This document shows positions 1-9,147 of a stretch of DNA of 64,000 nt, in pieces. The DNA comes from Candidatus Obscuribacterales bacterium (GTDB taxonomy: Bacteria > Cyanobacteriota > Vampirovibrionia > Obscuribacterales > Obscuribacteraceae). A model generated the notes under the pieces. The model searched no databases, was not told the DNA's origin, and saw only the letters and a list, made by a program, of their open reading frames with translations. Within the stretch, counting starts at the first letter, position 1. Each line of letters begins with the position of its first letter. Location of the stretch: NCBI GenBank assembly GCA_019752635.1, contig JAIELX010000033.1:62001-126000 (forward strand), given 5' to 3'. The position numbers and the translations under genes are program-made.

Positions 1-223
1 GTCCGCTCAACAGCTTGTTCATTCGATGTTCTCTAGCAGCTCCGGTAGTGTTCTATTTTACCGCTTTCTTCGGCAATTCTGGAGAAGCTGTACCGAGTGA
101 TTTGTTCATACTTGGCACGTCATCATGCAGGAAGCGCGATGGTCCATCCGGAGCCTCGAAAATGGTCTCCTTCAGCAAAACGAACATCGACGGCGAGATC
201 TTCAATTCTCCGCTAAGCTAAAA
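1..223. other. edge region without a confident gene
   Basis: This stretch lies downstream of the prepilin gene. A short minus-strand frame (about 188 to 57, 44 codons beginning MFVLLKETIF) is open and reads as ordinary protein sequence. It has no recognisable family and no clear ribosome-binding site. The plus-strand frame at 15-221 looks like a shadow. I make no gene call. Confidence 0.3.
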
Positions 224-733
224 CTATTGGTTCGAAAGCACTAAAATCTTTCCGTTGTTTCCAGGCACAGTGTATCCGCGAGCGTCGAAACCAACCACGG
301 AGTAGCTGGCACCGGCATCAACGCGATTGTATGTATGCCGCCCTGGTACGCCATTGAAGGACGGAGCGCTTGCTCTTAAAGTGTTAATGTTCGCCGAAGT
401 CACGGGTCCGGCAGCAACAGGCGATTCGTTGACAGCACCGGTCACAGGATTGAGAGGATAGGTTCCAGGCGTACCGCCCGGTCGCGAAGAACCACCCGGA
501 TAATACGGCTGTAAAAGAGCAGCCGCTGATGCATAGATAGCGCCCGAGTCGGTCGCGTAAGCCTCCGACGCTATCTGAGTAGTATGCATGTTACCGCGCA
601 CTGATGCGGTCTTCGCCTTTTCTTGAGCACCGATGAAATTAGGTAGCGCTATCGAGGCAAGAATTCCAATAATCACGACAACTACCAGCAGCTCCACTAA
701 AGTGAAGCCGCATGACCTTTCGGCTCTGGGCAT
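224..733 (-). CDS. type IV prepilin-like / pseudopilin protein
   Basis: Probable subunit of a type IV pilus or type II secretion pseudopilus; such proteins are cleaved by a prepilin peptidase and packed through their N-terminal helix. The 169-residue product begins MPRAERSCG and continues FTLVELLVVVVIIG, the classic class III signal: cleavage after Gly, then a hydrophobic helix with Glu at +5. The C-terminal part is Gly/Pro/Ser-rich, as in major-pilin-like globular domains. I chose the ATG at 733 because GGGAG lies 6 nt upstream; a longer frame to 760 has no such site. No pilus assembly gene (pilB, pilC, pilD) is adjacent, so it is an orphan here, and whether it is a pilin or a pseudopilin cannot be decided. 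Confidence 0.88.
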   Translation of the reverse strand: MPRAERSCGFTLVELLVVVVIIGILASIALPNFIGAQEKAKTASVRGNMHTTQIASEAYATDSGAIYASAAALLQPYYPGGSSRPGGTPGTYPLNPVTGAVNESPVAAGPVTSANINTLRASAPSFNGVPGRHTYNRVDAGASYSVVGFDARGYTVPGNNGKILVLSNQ

Positions 734-939
734 AGTAAACTCCCGAATGGCGCTAGCCACTCGCTGTCTGAAGTAATAGACAGGAAAGAAGTTGCCCGGG
801 TTCCGGACCGAAATAACAACAAAGGAACCTGTTGCCTATTATTTCTTTCACGATCACAGTCCAAGTGCCCAGCCGATCGCCCCCGATCACAAGTGCTACT
901 GTATGCCAGGGTGCTCAGCCGGCAAATCATTTACTTACT

Positions 940-1314
940 TCACTTCGCTTGTTTCTTCACTTCGGAAACCGGTGCGGACTGGTGTTTCTTCAAAGAGCAC
1001 TTCCAGGCTCCCAAGGCGGTGGTGATCACTATGTAATTGATCGAAAAGAGAAGCACCGCAAACATGCCAAACAGAACAAGCCGAATCTTTTTAGTCCTTC
1101 CGGAAACGACAGTCTTCGGAGCATCCTCGGATGGCGAAATCACAGCATCGCGCCCCGGGGAGGAAGCAACGAGTTTGGAGATAGGTGACGCCGAGGCTTG
1201 ATTGCTTCCAGACGCCGCGTTCACCGGACAATTCGCATCGTCTCCGTCGGCGACTACGGAAGTTTCCGATTGCAGCTCCATTTTCTCTACTTCAAAATCG
1301 TCTTTGAAAATCAC
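940..1314 (-). CDS. small single-span membrane protein, unknown function
   Basis: A 124-residue protein I do not recognise. The first ~75 residues are polar, acidic and Ser/Ala-rich. One hydrophobic segment follows (about residues 78-100, VLFGMFAVLLFSINYIVI), then a short basic tail (KKHQ, KKQAK). It starts 2 bp after the gldA stop, so the two are very likely co-transcribed and translationally coupled. The start is GTG at 1314, with GGAG 8 nt upstream inside the end of gldA; an ATG at 1281 is an alternative. Nothing in the sequence links it to glycerol metabolism. Confidence 0.6.
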   Translation of the reverse strand: MIFKDDFEVEKMELQSETSVVADGDDANCPVNAASGSNQASASPISKLVASSPGRDAVISPSEDAPKTVVSGRTKKIRLVLFGMFAVLLFSINYIVITTALGAWKCSLKKHQSAPVSEVKKQAK

Positions 1315-1316
1315 AA

Positions 1317-2474
1317 CTAGGCTCCGGCAAGAACACTATTCGCAGTATCGCGGGGAGTTTCACTACCTGCCAGTTGCGACTTCATTCGTCGACCGATAGC
1401 ATCAGCGGCAACCATAGCGTCAGCCACCATATGCGCTGTCACTTCAAATGGTTCATTATGCGCTGTTTCACCGGGTGCAACCGACCGCACCGCCATTCGG
1501 TTCAATAAGTCATTTGAAAGGTTCCTTAATCCTACGGCAGAGAACGTCACCGGCAACCCGACCTCTAGACAGAACAGCACCACTTCTTCAATTTCGCTAG
1601 ATGGCTGCCCCTCGAGTACAAGCTGCGTAAGTAGTCCGAACGCAACCTTTTCACCGTGATAGTACTTGTGTGTTTCCGGCGCCGCAGTTAGTCCGTTATG
1701 AACGGAATGGGCAACCGCCAAACCGCCGGATTCGAAGCCCAAGCCGGACAGCAAAGTGTTCGCCTCAATCAGCCGTTCTAGAGCGGGTGTGACAGAGCCT
1801 GTTTCCACTGCACGTATGGCCTGCGGTCCATCCTCAAGCAGCGTTCTGTAGCATAGTTCAGCTAACGCACGAGCACTAATAGTAGTGGCGCCACCAACCT
1901 GATTTTTCTTGCGAGCGTCGCTCACGGTTCTCGCTTCAAACCAGGTTGCCAGCGCATCGCCCATTCCGGCAACGAGCAAGCGCGCCGGTGCTTTGGCGAT
2001 AACGGAAGTGTCCACAAGCACCAGATCGGGATTACGTTTGTAAAACAGGTAGCGGTCGAATTCCCCGTTCTCCGTATACACCACGGATAGTGCGCTGCAC
2101 GGCGCGTCGCTTGACGCGAGTGTCGGACAATTCACCACTGGCAAGTCAAGATCCGCTGCCACAGCTCGGGCGGTGTCCAAAACTTTCCCGCCGCCAGCTC
2201 CAACGATCACTTTCGCTTTACTACGCAGGGCCTCTTGCTTACATCGCTCAATTTCATTCAGAGTACATTCACCGCCGAACTCAATTACAGAATAGTCCCT
2301 GGAGCTTTCCTTAAACACGGCTTGCCAGGTTGAACGCAAACCGGCATTCGCATTTCGCCCGGCGATTATCAGCACGAGTCCATCAAGCCCGAGTTTCTTC
2401 ATTTCCTCCGGCAGTGATGCCGTCGCATTTCTGCCTTGCACATATCTAGCGGGCGCGCAAAAAATGGAAAGCAT
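1317..2474 (-). CDS. gldA: glycerol dehydrogenase (iron-containing alcohol dehydrogenase family)
   Basis: Cytoplasmic NAD-dependent oxidation of glycerol to dihydroxyacetone, or the reverse. At 385 residues it is near the usual family length (365-380). Visible motifs: the dinucleotide-binding GAGGGKVLDTAR (about residues 92-103), the SDAPCSALSVVY stretch, and metal-ligand positions in GMGDALATW, AVAHSVHNGL and HGEKVAFG (one Asp and two His, as in GldA). GAGGAG sits 6 nt before the ATG at 2474. It is transcribed towards a small membrane protein gene 2 bp downstream and is divergent from the DUF4139-like gene. Related sn-glycerol-1-phosphate dehydrogenases share the fold, but the motifs fit GldA better. 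Confidence 0.9.
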   Translation of the reverse strand: MLSIFCAPARYVQGRNATASLPEEMKKLGLDGLVLIIAGRNANAGLRSTWQAVFKESSRDYSVIEFGGECTLNEIERCKQEALRSKAKVIVGAGGGKVLDTARAVAADLDLPVVNCPTLASSDAPCSALSVVYTENGEFDRYLFYKRNPDLVLVDTSVIAKAPARLLVAGMGDALATWFEARTVSDARKKNQVGGATTISARALAELCYRTLLEDGPQAIRAVETGSVTPALERLIEANTLLSGLGFESGGLAVAHSVHNGLTAAPETHKYYHGEKVAFGLLTQLVLEGQPSSEIEEVVLFCLEVGLPVTFSAVGLRNLSNDLLNRMAVRSVAPGETAHNEPFEVTAHMVADAMVAADAIGRRMKSQLAGSETPRDTANSVLAGA

Positions 2475-2604
2475 AAAGAGCTCCTCGGTTTACCGCTGTG
2501 AACGAGATTCAAAGTCCCAAAACTCTCGAATATTACTCCAGTTCAAGGGAGAATTCATTAAGTGGTGTAGACTGTGTGGTCCCGCAAGAATCGAGGAGGC
2601 TGAG

Positions 2605-4368
2605 ATGCAAGAGATTGATTCGAAATTATCCCTTGCTGTGCTGTTTACCGTTTTGTCGACGTCATCTGTCCCCGCTTATGCTGAAAGCGCCGCACCGCTG
2701 AGTGCCCTGGCCGAAATGCCGGTGAAAGAGATCACGGTATTCAAAGATGGGCACGCGTTCGTCCTTCATGAAGGCGCAATGTCTACCGACGGCGCTGGCA
2801 ACGTGGTAATGGATTACTTGCCTACTCCAGTAATGGGTACCTTTTGGAGCTTCTCGGCAGACAAGGCGGCCAAGCTGTCATCGGTCATCTCCAGCCGGAG
2901 AAAGGTGCTCATTCCTAATACGGCCCTTAATCTTCGTGAGTTAATTGAAGCGAACCCCAACTCAGATGCTCGCATCGTCGAGCTAAGAGGCGCCGGCGAC
3001 AAGGCAACATTCGTCGAGTACGATGCCACCATTGTCGGAATTCCAGTTCGAACGTCGGAAGAACTGGAGGAAACGAGCCCGCCCAATAGCGGTGAGATGC
3101 TTCCAATTGCCGGTGAGGTTGTTCTATTGAAGACCGCAAGCGGAGTCTCCGCAGTCCCCTTGACTAAAATTGATTCGATTGCCTTCAAGAACAATCCGCA
3201 AAGCAAATTTTCAAAAACGGACTTTCGCAATCTGATGACATTGAAGCTAAACTGGTCCGGTCAGCCGCAAAAGAAAGCCGATGTGGGAATGGTCTACCTG
3301 CAACGCGGCATCAGATGGATTCCGCAATACAAAGTCGAGATTGACGGAGATGGCACAGCGGTGGTCAAGCTGCAAGCATCAATCGTGAACGACCTTGTGG
3401 ACCTGAAGGACGTTACCGCCAACCTGGTCGTGGGCGTACCGAAGTTCGCCTTCAAGGGCACACCGGACCCGATTTCCATGCAACAGAGCATTGCAGCGCT
3501 GTCACCCTATTTTCGCGATGAGTCAGCTTTCGATAATCGCATGAGCAATGCCATCATGAGCCAAACGGCCCGCATGAGTGAGTCAACCGACTCATCAGTG
3601 GAACCGGCCGAAGCGGTTTCTGGAACAGCAAAAGCGGAAGACCTCTTCCTATATACAGTGAAGCACATCACCTTAAAGAAGGGACAGCGAATGGTGCTTC
3701 CTGTTTGTGAAGCGACGGTAAAATACAAAGACTTGTACACTCTGGACATTCCATTCACGCCACCACCGGAAATGCGCCAGTATTTCCACGGTCAACAGCG
3801 AGAACTAGAGAAACTCCTGGCACAGCCCAAGTTTATGCACAAGATCCGCTTGACCAACAAAACGGATTTCCCGTTTACAACGGCACCAGCCTTGATAGTG
3901 CACAATAATCGAGTTCTGGCTCAAGGAATGATGACCTACACCGCAATTGGTGCGGCAACAGATCTTGCAGTGACCACAGCGGTCGATATCAAAGTCAAAA
4001 AGGAAGACAAGGAAACGTCGCGCTCTCCGAATGCCACCACATGGCAGGGCAACCAATACGGCAAGATTGACCTTGACGGAACCATTGCTGTCACGAACTA
4101 CAGTGGCAAGCCGGTAGACCTTGAAGTTAGACGCAACGTCCTCGGCAAGGTCGTTTCAGCCGACCATGGCGGTAAAGCCGAGATGGTCAATGTAATCGAG
4201 GATGAGGATGTCCACGCCGGTGAACTTTATCCGACCTGGTGGACATGGTACAGCTGGCCCGCCTGGTGGGGACAATTCAACGGCGTGGGCAAAATCACCT
4301 GGAGAACAACTCTAGATCCGAAGCAGTCCACTGACCTCGGCTATAAGTGGAGTTATTACTGGCGCTAG
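2605..4368 (+). CDS. secreted DUF4139-like protein
   Basis: A 587-residue exported protein. An N-terminal signal peptide (LSLAVLFTVLST ending near AYA) is followed by a segment like the DUF4140/DUF4139 (mucoidy-inhibitor MuiA-like) architecture: EITVFKDGHAFVL near the N terminus, GIRWIPQYKVEIDG and DLKDVTANLVVG in the middle, and RRNVLGKV near the end. The C terminus is unusually Trp-rich (TWWTWYSWPAWWG). The frame is open further upstream, but GAGGAGG 5 nt before ATG 2605 and the signal peptide fix the start. The molecular role of DUF4139 proteins is poorly known, so I infer only an envelope or periplasmic location. The family match is by motif recognition. Confidence 0.7.
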   Translation: MQEIDSKLSLAVLFTVLSTSSVPAYAESAAPLSALAEMPVKEITVFKDGHAFVLHEGAMSTDGAGNVVMDYLPTPVMGTFWSFSADKAAKLSSVISSRRKVLIPNTALNLRELIEANPNSDARIVELRGAGDKATFVEYDATIVGIPVRTSEELEETSPPNSGEMLPIAGEVVLLKTASGVSAVPLTKIDSIAFKNNPQSKFSKTDFRNLMTLKLNWSGQPQKKADVGMVYLQRGIRWIPQYKVEIDGDGTAVVKLQASIVNDLVDLKDVTANLVVGVPKFAFKGTPDPISMQQSIAALSPYFRDESAFDNRMSNAIMSQTARMSESTDSSVEPAEAVSGTAKAEDLFLYTVKHITLKKGQRMVLPVCEATVKYKDLYTLDIPFTPPPEMRQYFHGQQRELEKLLAQPKFMHKIRLTNKTDFPFTTAPALIVHNNRVLAQGMMTYTAIGAATDLAVTTAVDIKVKKEDKETSRSPNATTWQGNQYGKIDLDGTIAVTNYSGKPVDLEVRRNVLGKVVSADHGGKAEMVNVIEDEDVHAGELYPTWWTWYSWPAWWGQFNGVGKITWRTTLDPKQSTDLGYKWSYYWR

Positions 4369-4452
4369 TCTTTCAGGTAGAGTGAGTCATTGGCAAAAAA
4401 TTCGAGAACATTGCTCGGCAGTTGATGCAATTGGTCGACGATTGAAAGCGCA

Positions 4453-5304
4453 CTATTTTCTTGGCGCCGGTGGATCATAAAGGTCAATTCGTTCAATAGA
4501 GGTGGCGTAACTGCCCTGCCTCTGGTAGTTGACTGCAACATCGGATAGTTCTTCTGCTTTGCCGTCACCATCAAGGTCGGCAAATACAACGTTCAAACTA
4601 TGTCCCCTGCGGTAGCTGATATCGCTTGCTCGCTTCAACACGGCGTGCATGTTCGTTTTATCGAGCTTCAACGCTTCATTCATCAAGTACTCGGCGGCAT
4701 TCTTTACATCAGAACGGCGTACCACGATTCCTTCGTCGACCTGCCCCTTATAATCAAGCTCCTTAACGGCTTCAAAATGCTCAGCCAGTCGCTCAAGGTC
4801 CGAATCTTTCAGTGGAGTCCCTTCGACTGCGGGTCTTAGGAAAAGAGGAGAATCATTGACAATACCGTTATCCCACCGGGCCTGCCGCAGTTCGCCGTCG
4901 GCGTCGAATTGGCTATAATTCGCAGGATTCTTGAACGCTCCGCTCAGCATGGACAAAACTTTAGCTGACTCCTCCGGAGTGTTTCCCGACGCATACTCGG
5001 TAAAATGCAATGCAGCCGCGGTCCAATTCTTTGCTTGCACATCCGCAGTTACAGTTCGCACAACTTCCTTGCGCCAATCGGCCTGTTCAGCAGAATCAGC
5101 ACGTGACACTGGTTCTACCCGACTATCTGCGGCAGCTCGCTTTTTTGGATCATCTTCCTTTCCCACCGGCTGAACCGTCGCGACAACATCTGGCGACTGT
5201 ACTTCCTGAAGGCAGCGACCTGCCGCTTCCGCTGCAGCATCTTGGCTTAGAGAACTGGACGAATCAGAGGGCTGTTCACTTTTTTTCGATAAGGTATCAG
5301 ACAT
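4453..5304 (-). CDS. hypothetical protein with a DxDxDG calcium-type loop
   Basis: A 283-residue protein of unknown family. Residues 1-75 are low-complexity, Ser/Ala/Asp-rich and probably disordered. Residues 75-230 are predicted helical (ADVQAKNWTAAALHF, SDLERLAEHFEAVKEL). Near the C terminus, ADLDGDGKAEE has the spacing of an EF-hand/dockerin or FG-GAP calcium loop. No signal peptide or membrane span is seen. AGGAG lies 7 nt before ATG 5304. The next gene downstream is convergent, and a minus-strand neighbour lies upstream at 5429-7000 with 124 bp between them. The layout (disordered N terminus, folded C terminus) resembles that neighbour. Confidence 0.65.
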   Translation of the reverse strand: MSDTLSKKSEQPSDSSSSLSQDAAAEAAGRCLQEVQSPDVVATVQPVGKEDDPKKRAAADSRVEPVSRADSAEQADWRKEVVRTVTADVQAKNWTAAALHFTEYASGNTPEESAKVLSMLSGAFKNPANYSQFDADGELRQARWDNGIVNDSPLFLRPAVEGTPLKDSDLERLAEHFEAVKELDYKGQVDEGIVVRRSDVKNAAEYLMNEALKLDKTNMHAVLKRASDISYRRGHSLNVVFADLDGDGKAEELSDVAVNYQRQGSYATSIERIDLYDPPAPRK

Positions 5305-5428
5305 TCGGGAGCTCCTGCGGCAATTTACTCAAGAACCGCAGGTTAGCTCACAGTTGTTGCGATGTTGTTGCCGCACTCAGCACCTGATTGTTGCGGTCTC
5401 TTTCGGAGGCAACAACTAGCTTCCCATC

Positions 5429-7000
5429 CTAGTTGAATCCCTCCAGAGCGCCGATTGTGCCAACGACAAGTGCTTTCCCAATCTTGCTCTCGCGGTAGAG
5501 CGCACTATTCACCCCTTCTGCACCAAGCGCCAGCGCTTTCACGATACTGTTCCGATCTAGTATTGGTACATTGCCACCAGGAAGGAAATGGTCAGCTGGC
5601 ATCGGGCGTACGTGCGAACTTGGTACTGAACCGAACACGCCGGGTGGTGTTTTCCGGATCGCAGGAGGAAGTTTCGCAGTTCCATCACTGTCGTCTGTCT
5701 TTCCTGTACTCTGCTTAGGAGTAGCAGACAGCAATTTTTCCGCGATATTTCGCCCTTCGGAAGTTTCTTCGCTTGCGGACATTTTGATTTCGCCATTACG
5801 ATGCAGGTTTGCTCTCCAACCATCTTTCGATGGCTCTAGCTGGAAATAGAAACCTTTGGGACCCAAGATCTTGTTTAGTTCCTCAAAATCATTTCCCAAT
5901 TTGCCGACGCCATTCTCCAGCGCCTTATTGATTATTTGAGGTCTGAGACCTTCATCTATCATCCGATTCGCCAGTACGGAACACTCCTTCGATATCTCAG
6001 TCCTGTCCTCACTCAGCATCGCCTGTGCGGCTTCCTTCGCAGCAGGGGTTTTTGCGACCACGGAATCGGACTCTTCGCCATTCTGGTACAGAGTTGCCCT
6101 CAAACCGGTTTTCATCGCCGTTTTCGCGATAAAAAGTCCTTGCGGACCGAGAATTTTGTTCAATTCATCCAGATCTAAACCGGGGTGTCCTGCACCGTTC
6201 TCCAGTGCAATTCTAATTGCCTCAGGAATTCTGCCCGAATCAATTATCTGCTTTGCCAGCGCTTCATAGTCGATCTTGCGCGGCATCGCGTCGCCTGGCC
6301 AAAACGTCCTGTCGGAAGGGCGACCATCCATATCCATGCTGGGTTCCAGGGATGGTGGCTCCAGAGGTGGTGGCGCCTCGGAAGAACGCTCCTTGACCGT
6401 TAGATCAACTTCCGTCGGTTCTGGCTTCAAAGGCCGCTGTTCATCAGCGACTACAGAAGGAGCGCCATTGCGATTCAGGGGCGTAATTAACCGGTGAGAA
6501 GGACGAGCTAACATACTTTCCTGAGCTGGCGGCACGTCTGCCACGCCCGGAAGCACCTCCCTGAAGGTGGGCTTCTCCACCGGTTTTCGCTCATCTACTG
6601 CGGACCTGTCACCTTCGTTGGTGGGTCCTCTCCGCGCATCGTAAGCTTTCAACTCGTTCTTCTGAGCCGGCGTATCCGCGTTCCTATCGTCTGGCGCATC
6701 CTTGACTGAAGGCTTATTCATCGCGTTCATATCTTCATGCGCACCACGCCTCGGGCGCCGCATCACGAGAACTTCATTTGAATCCTCGCCGGAGTCAACC
6801 TTGCTTCCCGCGGGTCCACCGATTTTTGTCCAAGGAAAATCGACAGCCAGACGCTCTTCATTTCGTGTCCAATTCTGCATCAGTATGGACTGGTCTTGGA
6901 GCTGCGTGCTCATTGGCACATCGCCTGGCTTCCACAAATCTTCCGTGCGCGGATCAGGTCCGTCAGCAAGACAATCTTTGTCTTTGTCAGGCTCATCCAT
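5429..7000 (-). CDS. hypothetical protein with two tandem ~90-residue domains
   Basis: A 523-residue protein. Residues 1-240 are charged, Pro-rich and probably unstructured. Residues ~242-331 and ~336-427 are two copies of one domain: each has a helical start (ALAKQIIDSGRIPEAIRIAL; VLANRMIDEGLRPQIINKAL), the shared core ENGxGxxGxDxxELNKILGP, an aromatic strand, and an xRAxLxxNGE segment. A linker and a hydrophobic Ala/Gly-rich C terminus (KALALGAEGVNSALY, ALVVGTIGALEG) follow. I do not recognise the domain. GGAGG 7 nt before ATG 7000 supports the start. The gene is separated from the divergent CorA-like gene by 520 bp. Confidence 0.75.
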   Translation of the reverse strand: MDEPDKDKDCLADGPDPRTEDLWKPGDVPMSTQLQDQSILMQNWTRNEERLAVDFPWTKIGGPAGSKVDSGEDSNEVLVMRRPRRGAHEDMNAMNKPSVKDAPDDRNADTPAQKNELKAYDARRGPTNEGDRSAVDERKPVEKPTFREVLPGVADVPPAQESMLARPSHRLITPLNRNGAPSVVADEQRPLKPEPTEVDLTVKERSSEAPPPLEPPSLEPSMDMDGRPSDRTFWPGDAMPRKIDYEALAKQIIDSGRIPEAIRIALENGAGHPGLDLDELNKILGPQGLFIAKTAMKTGLRATLYQNGEESDSVVAKTPAAKEAAQAMLSEDRTEISKECSVLANRMIDEGLRPQIINKALENGVGKLGNDFEELNKILGPKGFYFQLEPSKDGWRANLHRNGEIKMSASEETSEGRNIAEKLLSATPKQSTGKTDDSDGTAKLPPAIRKTPPGVFGSVPSSHVRPMPADHFLPGGNVPILDRNSIVKALALGAEGVNSALYRESKIGKALVVGTIGALEGFN

Positions 7001-7520
7001 AGTAAAACCTCCAGCAAGAAACAGACCCGGGCGAACGGGGCACAGTGATCAACGAAGTAAATCGACAGCCGATATAGCGGCTCTCAGGCTCAACGGGGAG
7101 AGACCGCTTCAGTCGTCAACTTCATGAAAGTGCGATTACCAATCTCAGTGTGTGCATACTACCCTCGTAATTTAACAGAAGTGTGAAATCTCGGTCACCC
7201 CAATTTCATTTGGTGCCCCGGTGCATTGGTACATTGTCGATTCCGAGAGATGGAGATTAACTCGCAAAACTTTTAAAGCGTCCTTAACCGACAACGTCCA
7301 ATAATGTATCTATAAGAGAGAAAACGGAACAAAGAATAAGTCATCGCCACTCAGAAGAGAGAACGCATCGGCGGCGCGGCGCGCGCGAAACTTAAGCGCA
7401 TCCTGATCAGCTTTAACATTCAGCTACCGCAAGCGGGCATCCTCGCTAGAGTCATGCACGAATCCTGTTTTCTCGCGAAGGGCCGGAAGCGTCACAGTAG
7501 CAGGAGCAACACATTTACGC
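7001..7520. other. 520-bp divergent intergenic region
   Basis: This lies between the start of the tandem-domain protein (minus) and the CorA-like gene (plus), so it should hold both promoters. It contains AT-rich stretches (for example around 7290-7330, with TATCTATAAG) and a GC-rich run of GCG repeats at about 7370-7388. I see no convincing -35/-10 pair, tRNA or conserved frame. Small frames here overlap each other and lack ribosome-binding sites. Confidence 0.5.
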
Positions 7521-8360
7521 ATGAAGACAATCGTGCCATCAGAATGGGCAATCCCCGGGCAATTGCGAGATCGATTCGGTGACATTGCAGGCAGACAAAG
7601 AGCAATGTTCGCAGAAGGGCACTTGCTGCTAGTGCTCCACGAGCCGCCCGCAGCAAACAACCGCACTCGCAACGCTCGAATACTGTGGCGCGATCCACAA
7701 GGGGCTTGGACCGCAAATTCAAATATCAGCGGATCACACTTGCTCAAGAAGCACATTGCCAGCTTCGCCGACAAGATTGAAGGACTTGAACGTCAACTTC
7801 ATAACGCATCATGCGCAGACGATTACTTCAAGCTGCTGCAGGCAGTTGCGCCGCTCCACCGAACTAGCCGAAACTTACACAGCACCTTGCAGCAAGCGCG
7901 GGAAATGACGCCGGAGGATCGCGATGTCATCGTCGCACGCGACGCGGCCGGAGATGTTGAGCGCGCATTCGAACTAATCCACATGGATGCAAAAAACGGG
8001 CTGGACTACACGGTTGCGCAACGTGCCGAACTACAGTCGCAACGTAGTTATGAAATGGCGGTTTCAGCGCATCGACTAAATCTTCTCGCAGCACTATTCT
8101 TTCCCATCACAGCGCTAAGTTCCGTGTTTGGAATGAACATCGCAAACGGGCTTGAACTGTTTTCCACGAAAGTCATGTTTTGGGGCGTACTGGGTGTCGG
8201 ATTTCTTATTGGTCTGGTGTTAACCATGCTGATCGCGCAAAAACCGACTTTGCCCGGAGGCTTCACGCCCATCAAAGCCGAAACACCAGGAGCGAAGAAA
8301 GGGAAGGTCTTACCCGCTGGACTCAAGAAGCAGAAACCACTGAAACAGATAAACGCATGA
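7521..8360 (+). CDS. CorA-like divalent cation transporter family protein
   Basis: Inner-membrane protein of the CorA/MIT family, which moves Mg2+ and related divalent ions. The 279-residue product has a soluble N-terminal part with long helices (about residues 75-180), then two membrane segments near the C terminus: LNLLAALFFPITALSSVFGMNIANG, carrying the diagnostic GMN motif, and VMFWGVLGVGFLIGLVLTMLI. A basic Pro/Lys tail follows. It is shorter than E. coli CorA (316) and the N-terminal domain is divergent, so substrate is not assignable. The start is uncertain: AGGAG lies 14 nt before the ATG. It is convergent with the stress protein gene. Confidence 0.82.
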   Translation: MKTIVPSEWAIPGQLRDRFGDIAGRQRAMFAEGHLLLVLHEPPAANNRTRNARILWRDPQGAWTANSNISGSHLLKKHIASFADKIEGLERQLHNASCADDYFKLLQAVAPLHRTSRNLHSTLQQAREMTPEDRDVIVARDAAGDVERAFELIHMDAKNGLDYTVAQRAELQSQRSYEMAVSAHRLNLLAALFFPITALSSVFGMNIANGLELFSTKVMFWGVLGVGFLIGLVLTMLIAQKPTLPGGFTPIKAETPGAKKGKVLPAGLKKQKPLKQINA

Positions 8361-8404
8361 TGCACCTATTGTCGTGCGGCGCAACTGATTCCGACGACGG
8401 CAGC

Positions 8405-8842
8405 CTAGTGCTTATGTTCTTGGGGCAGATTCAGCACTAAAGTCGCGCATGGAGCTGCGTCAACAATGGCATCGGCAACACTTCCGAACCATAGTCGGCT
8501 AAAGCCATGGCGATGATGGCTGGGAACTATCAGCTCATCTGCACTAAGGCGTTTGCACTCCTCAGCGATAACGGATGCGGTTTCACCGGACAAGATCGCC
8601 GACGTTGCAGTAATTCCCAACTTATCCTTGAGACCTTTTGCCAAATTATCAAGAACTGTTTTCTCTTCTTTCTTCTCATCAGCGACAACGTCGGGAATAC
8701 CATCAACATGCGTGTCGGCAAACATCGGAGTGATGACGTGGATGAGATGTACTTGCGTTTCCGGTCCGTAGTTTCGCTCCGCAACGTGCTGCAAAACAGA
8801 ATCAGCGCTTTGCTGACCATCGATGGCAACTACAACTTTCAT
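8405..8842 (-). CDS. universal stress protein (UspA family)
   Basis: A 145-residue single-domain Usp, the usual length. It has the alpha/beta start MKVVVAIDGQQSADSVLQH, the central helix, and a C-terminal signature resembling the ATP-binding loop (SHHRHGFSRLWFGSVADAIV, then APCATLVL). The first two glycines of the usual G-x2-G-x9-G-S/T motif are replaced by histidines, so ATP binding may be altered. GGAG lies upstream of ATG 8842. The gene is convergent with the CorA-like gene and divergent from the DUF4214 protein gene. Its role is presumably cytoplasmic stress survival; the trigger is not visible. Confidence 0.88.
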   Translation of the reverse strand: MKVVVAIDGQQSADSVLQHVAERNYGPETQVHLIHVITPMFADTHVDGIPDVVADEKKEEKTVLDNLAKGLKDKLGITATSAILSGETASVIAEECKRLSADELIVPSHHRHGFSRLWFGSVADAIVDAAPCATLVLNLPQEHKH

Positions 8843-9147
8843 GCCCCTTCTCCTGATGATGAATGAGGCACATATTATCGCAGCAGTCGGGAGCGAAAAT
8901 GGCAGCCAGATCTCAAGAGATTCAGATCATGAAGGAACTGGAACTCAGGACCCGGCGGGTGTTTTTTTACTGCTAGCAGCAAAAAACACCCGGACCCGCC
9001 TCGTTTATAAAAATTACGGCTAGCCGGAGGGGCGGTCAAATGCGCGAACTCCACGGGTGATATTTGGCGGTAAAAAGAATTAGTCCAATATCCGCCCGTC
9101 TCGAATATATCCAAGAGGTCACAAACATTCCAGGCGGATGGCAATTT
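8843..9147. other. divergent intergenic region with a long hairpin
   Basis: This 305-bp region separates the usp start from the ATG chosen for the DUF4214 protein. It holds the hairpin annotated at 8956-8992. Overlapping frames on both strands (8823-9023 plus, 8875-9153 minus) read through the hairpin and look spurious. Confidence 0.45.
8956..8992. repeat. 12-bp inverted repeat with a nested palindrome
   Basis: The arms CGGGTGTTTTTT (8956-8967) and AAAAAACACCCG (8981-8992) are perfect complements. The 13-nt centre contains its own palindrome, CTGCTAGCAG (8970-8979). GGACCCG occurs on both sides (8948-8954 and 8992-8998) as a short direct repeat. It resembles a bidirectional terminator stem, but it sits between two divergent gene starts, where a terminator is not expected. 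Confidence 0.7.

Noticed and set aside
4365-4589. Minus-strand 74-residue frame at the end of the DUF4139-like gene
   Set aside because: Overlaps the stop-proximal part of the supported gene at 4453-5304 in another frame and has no start signal.
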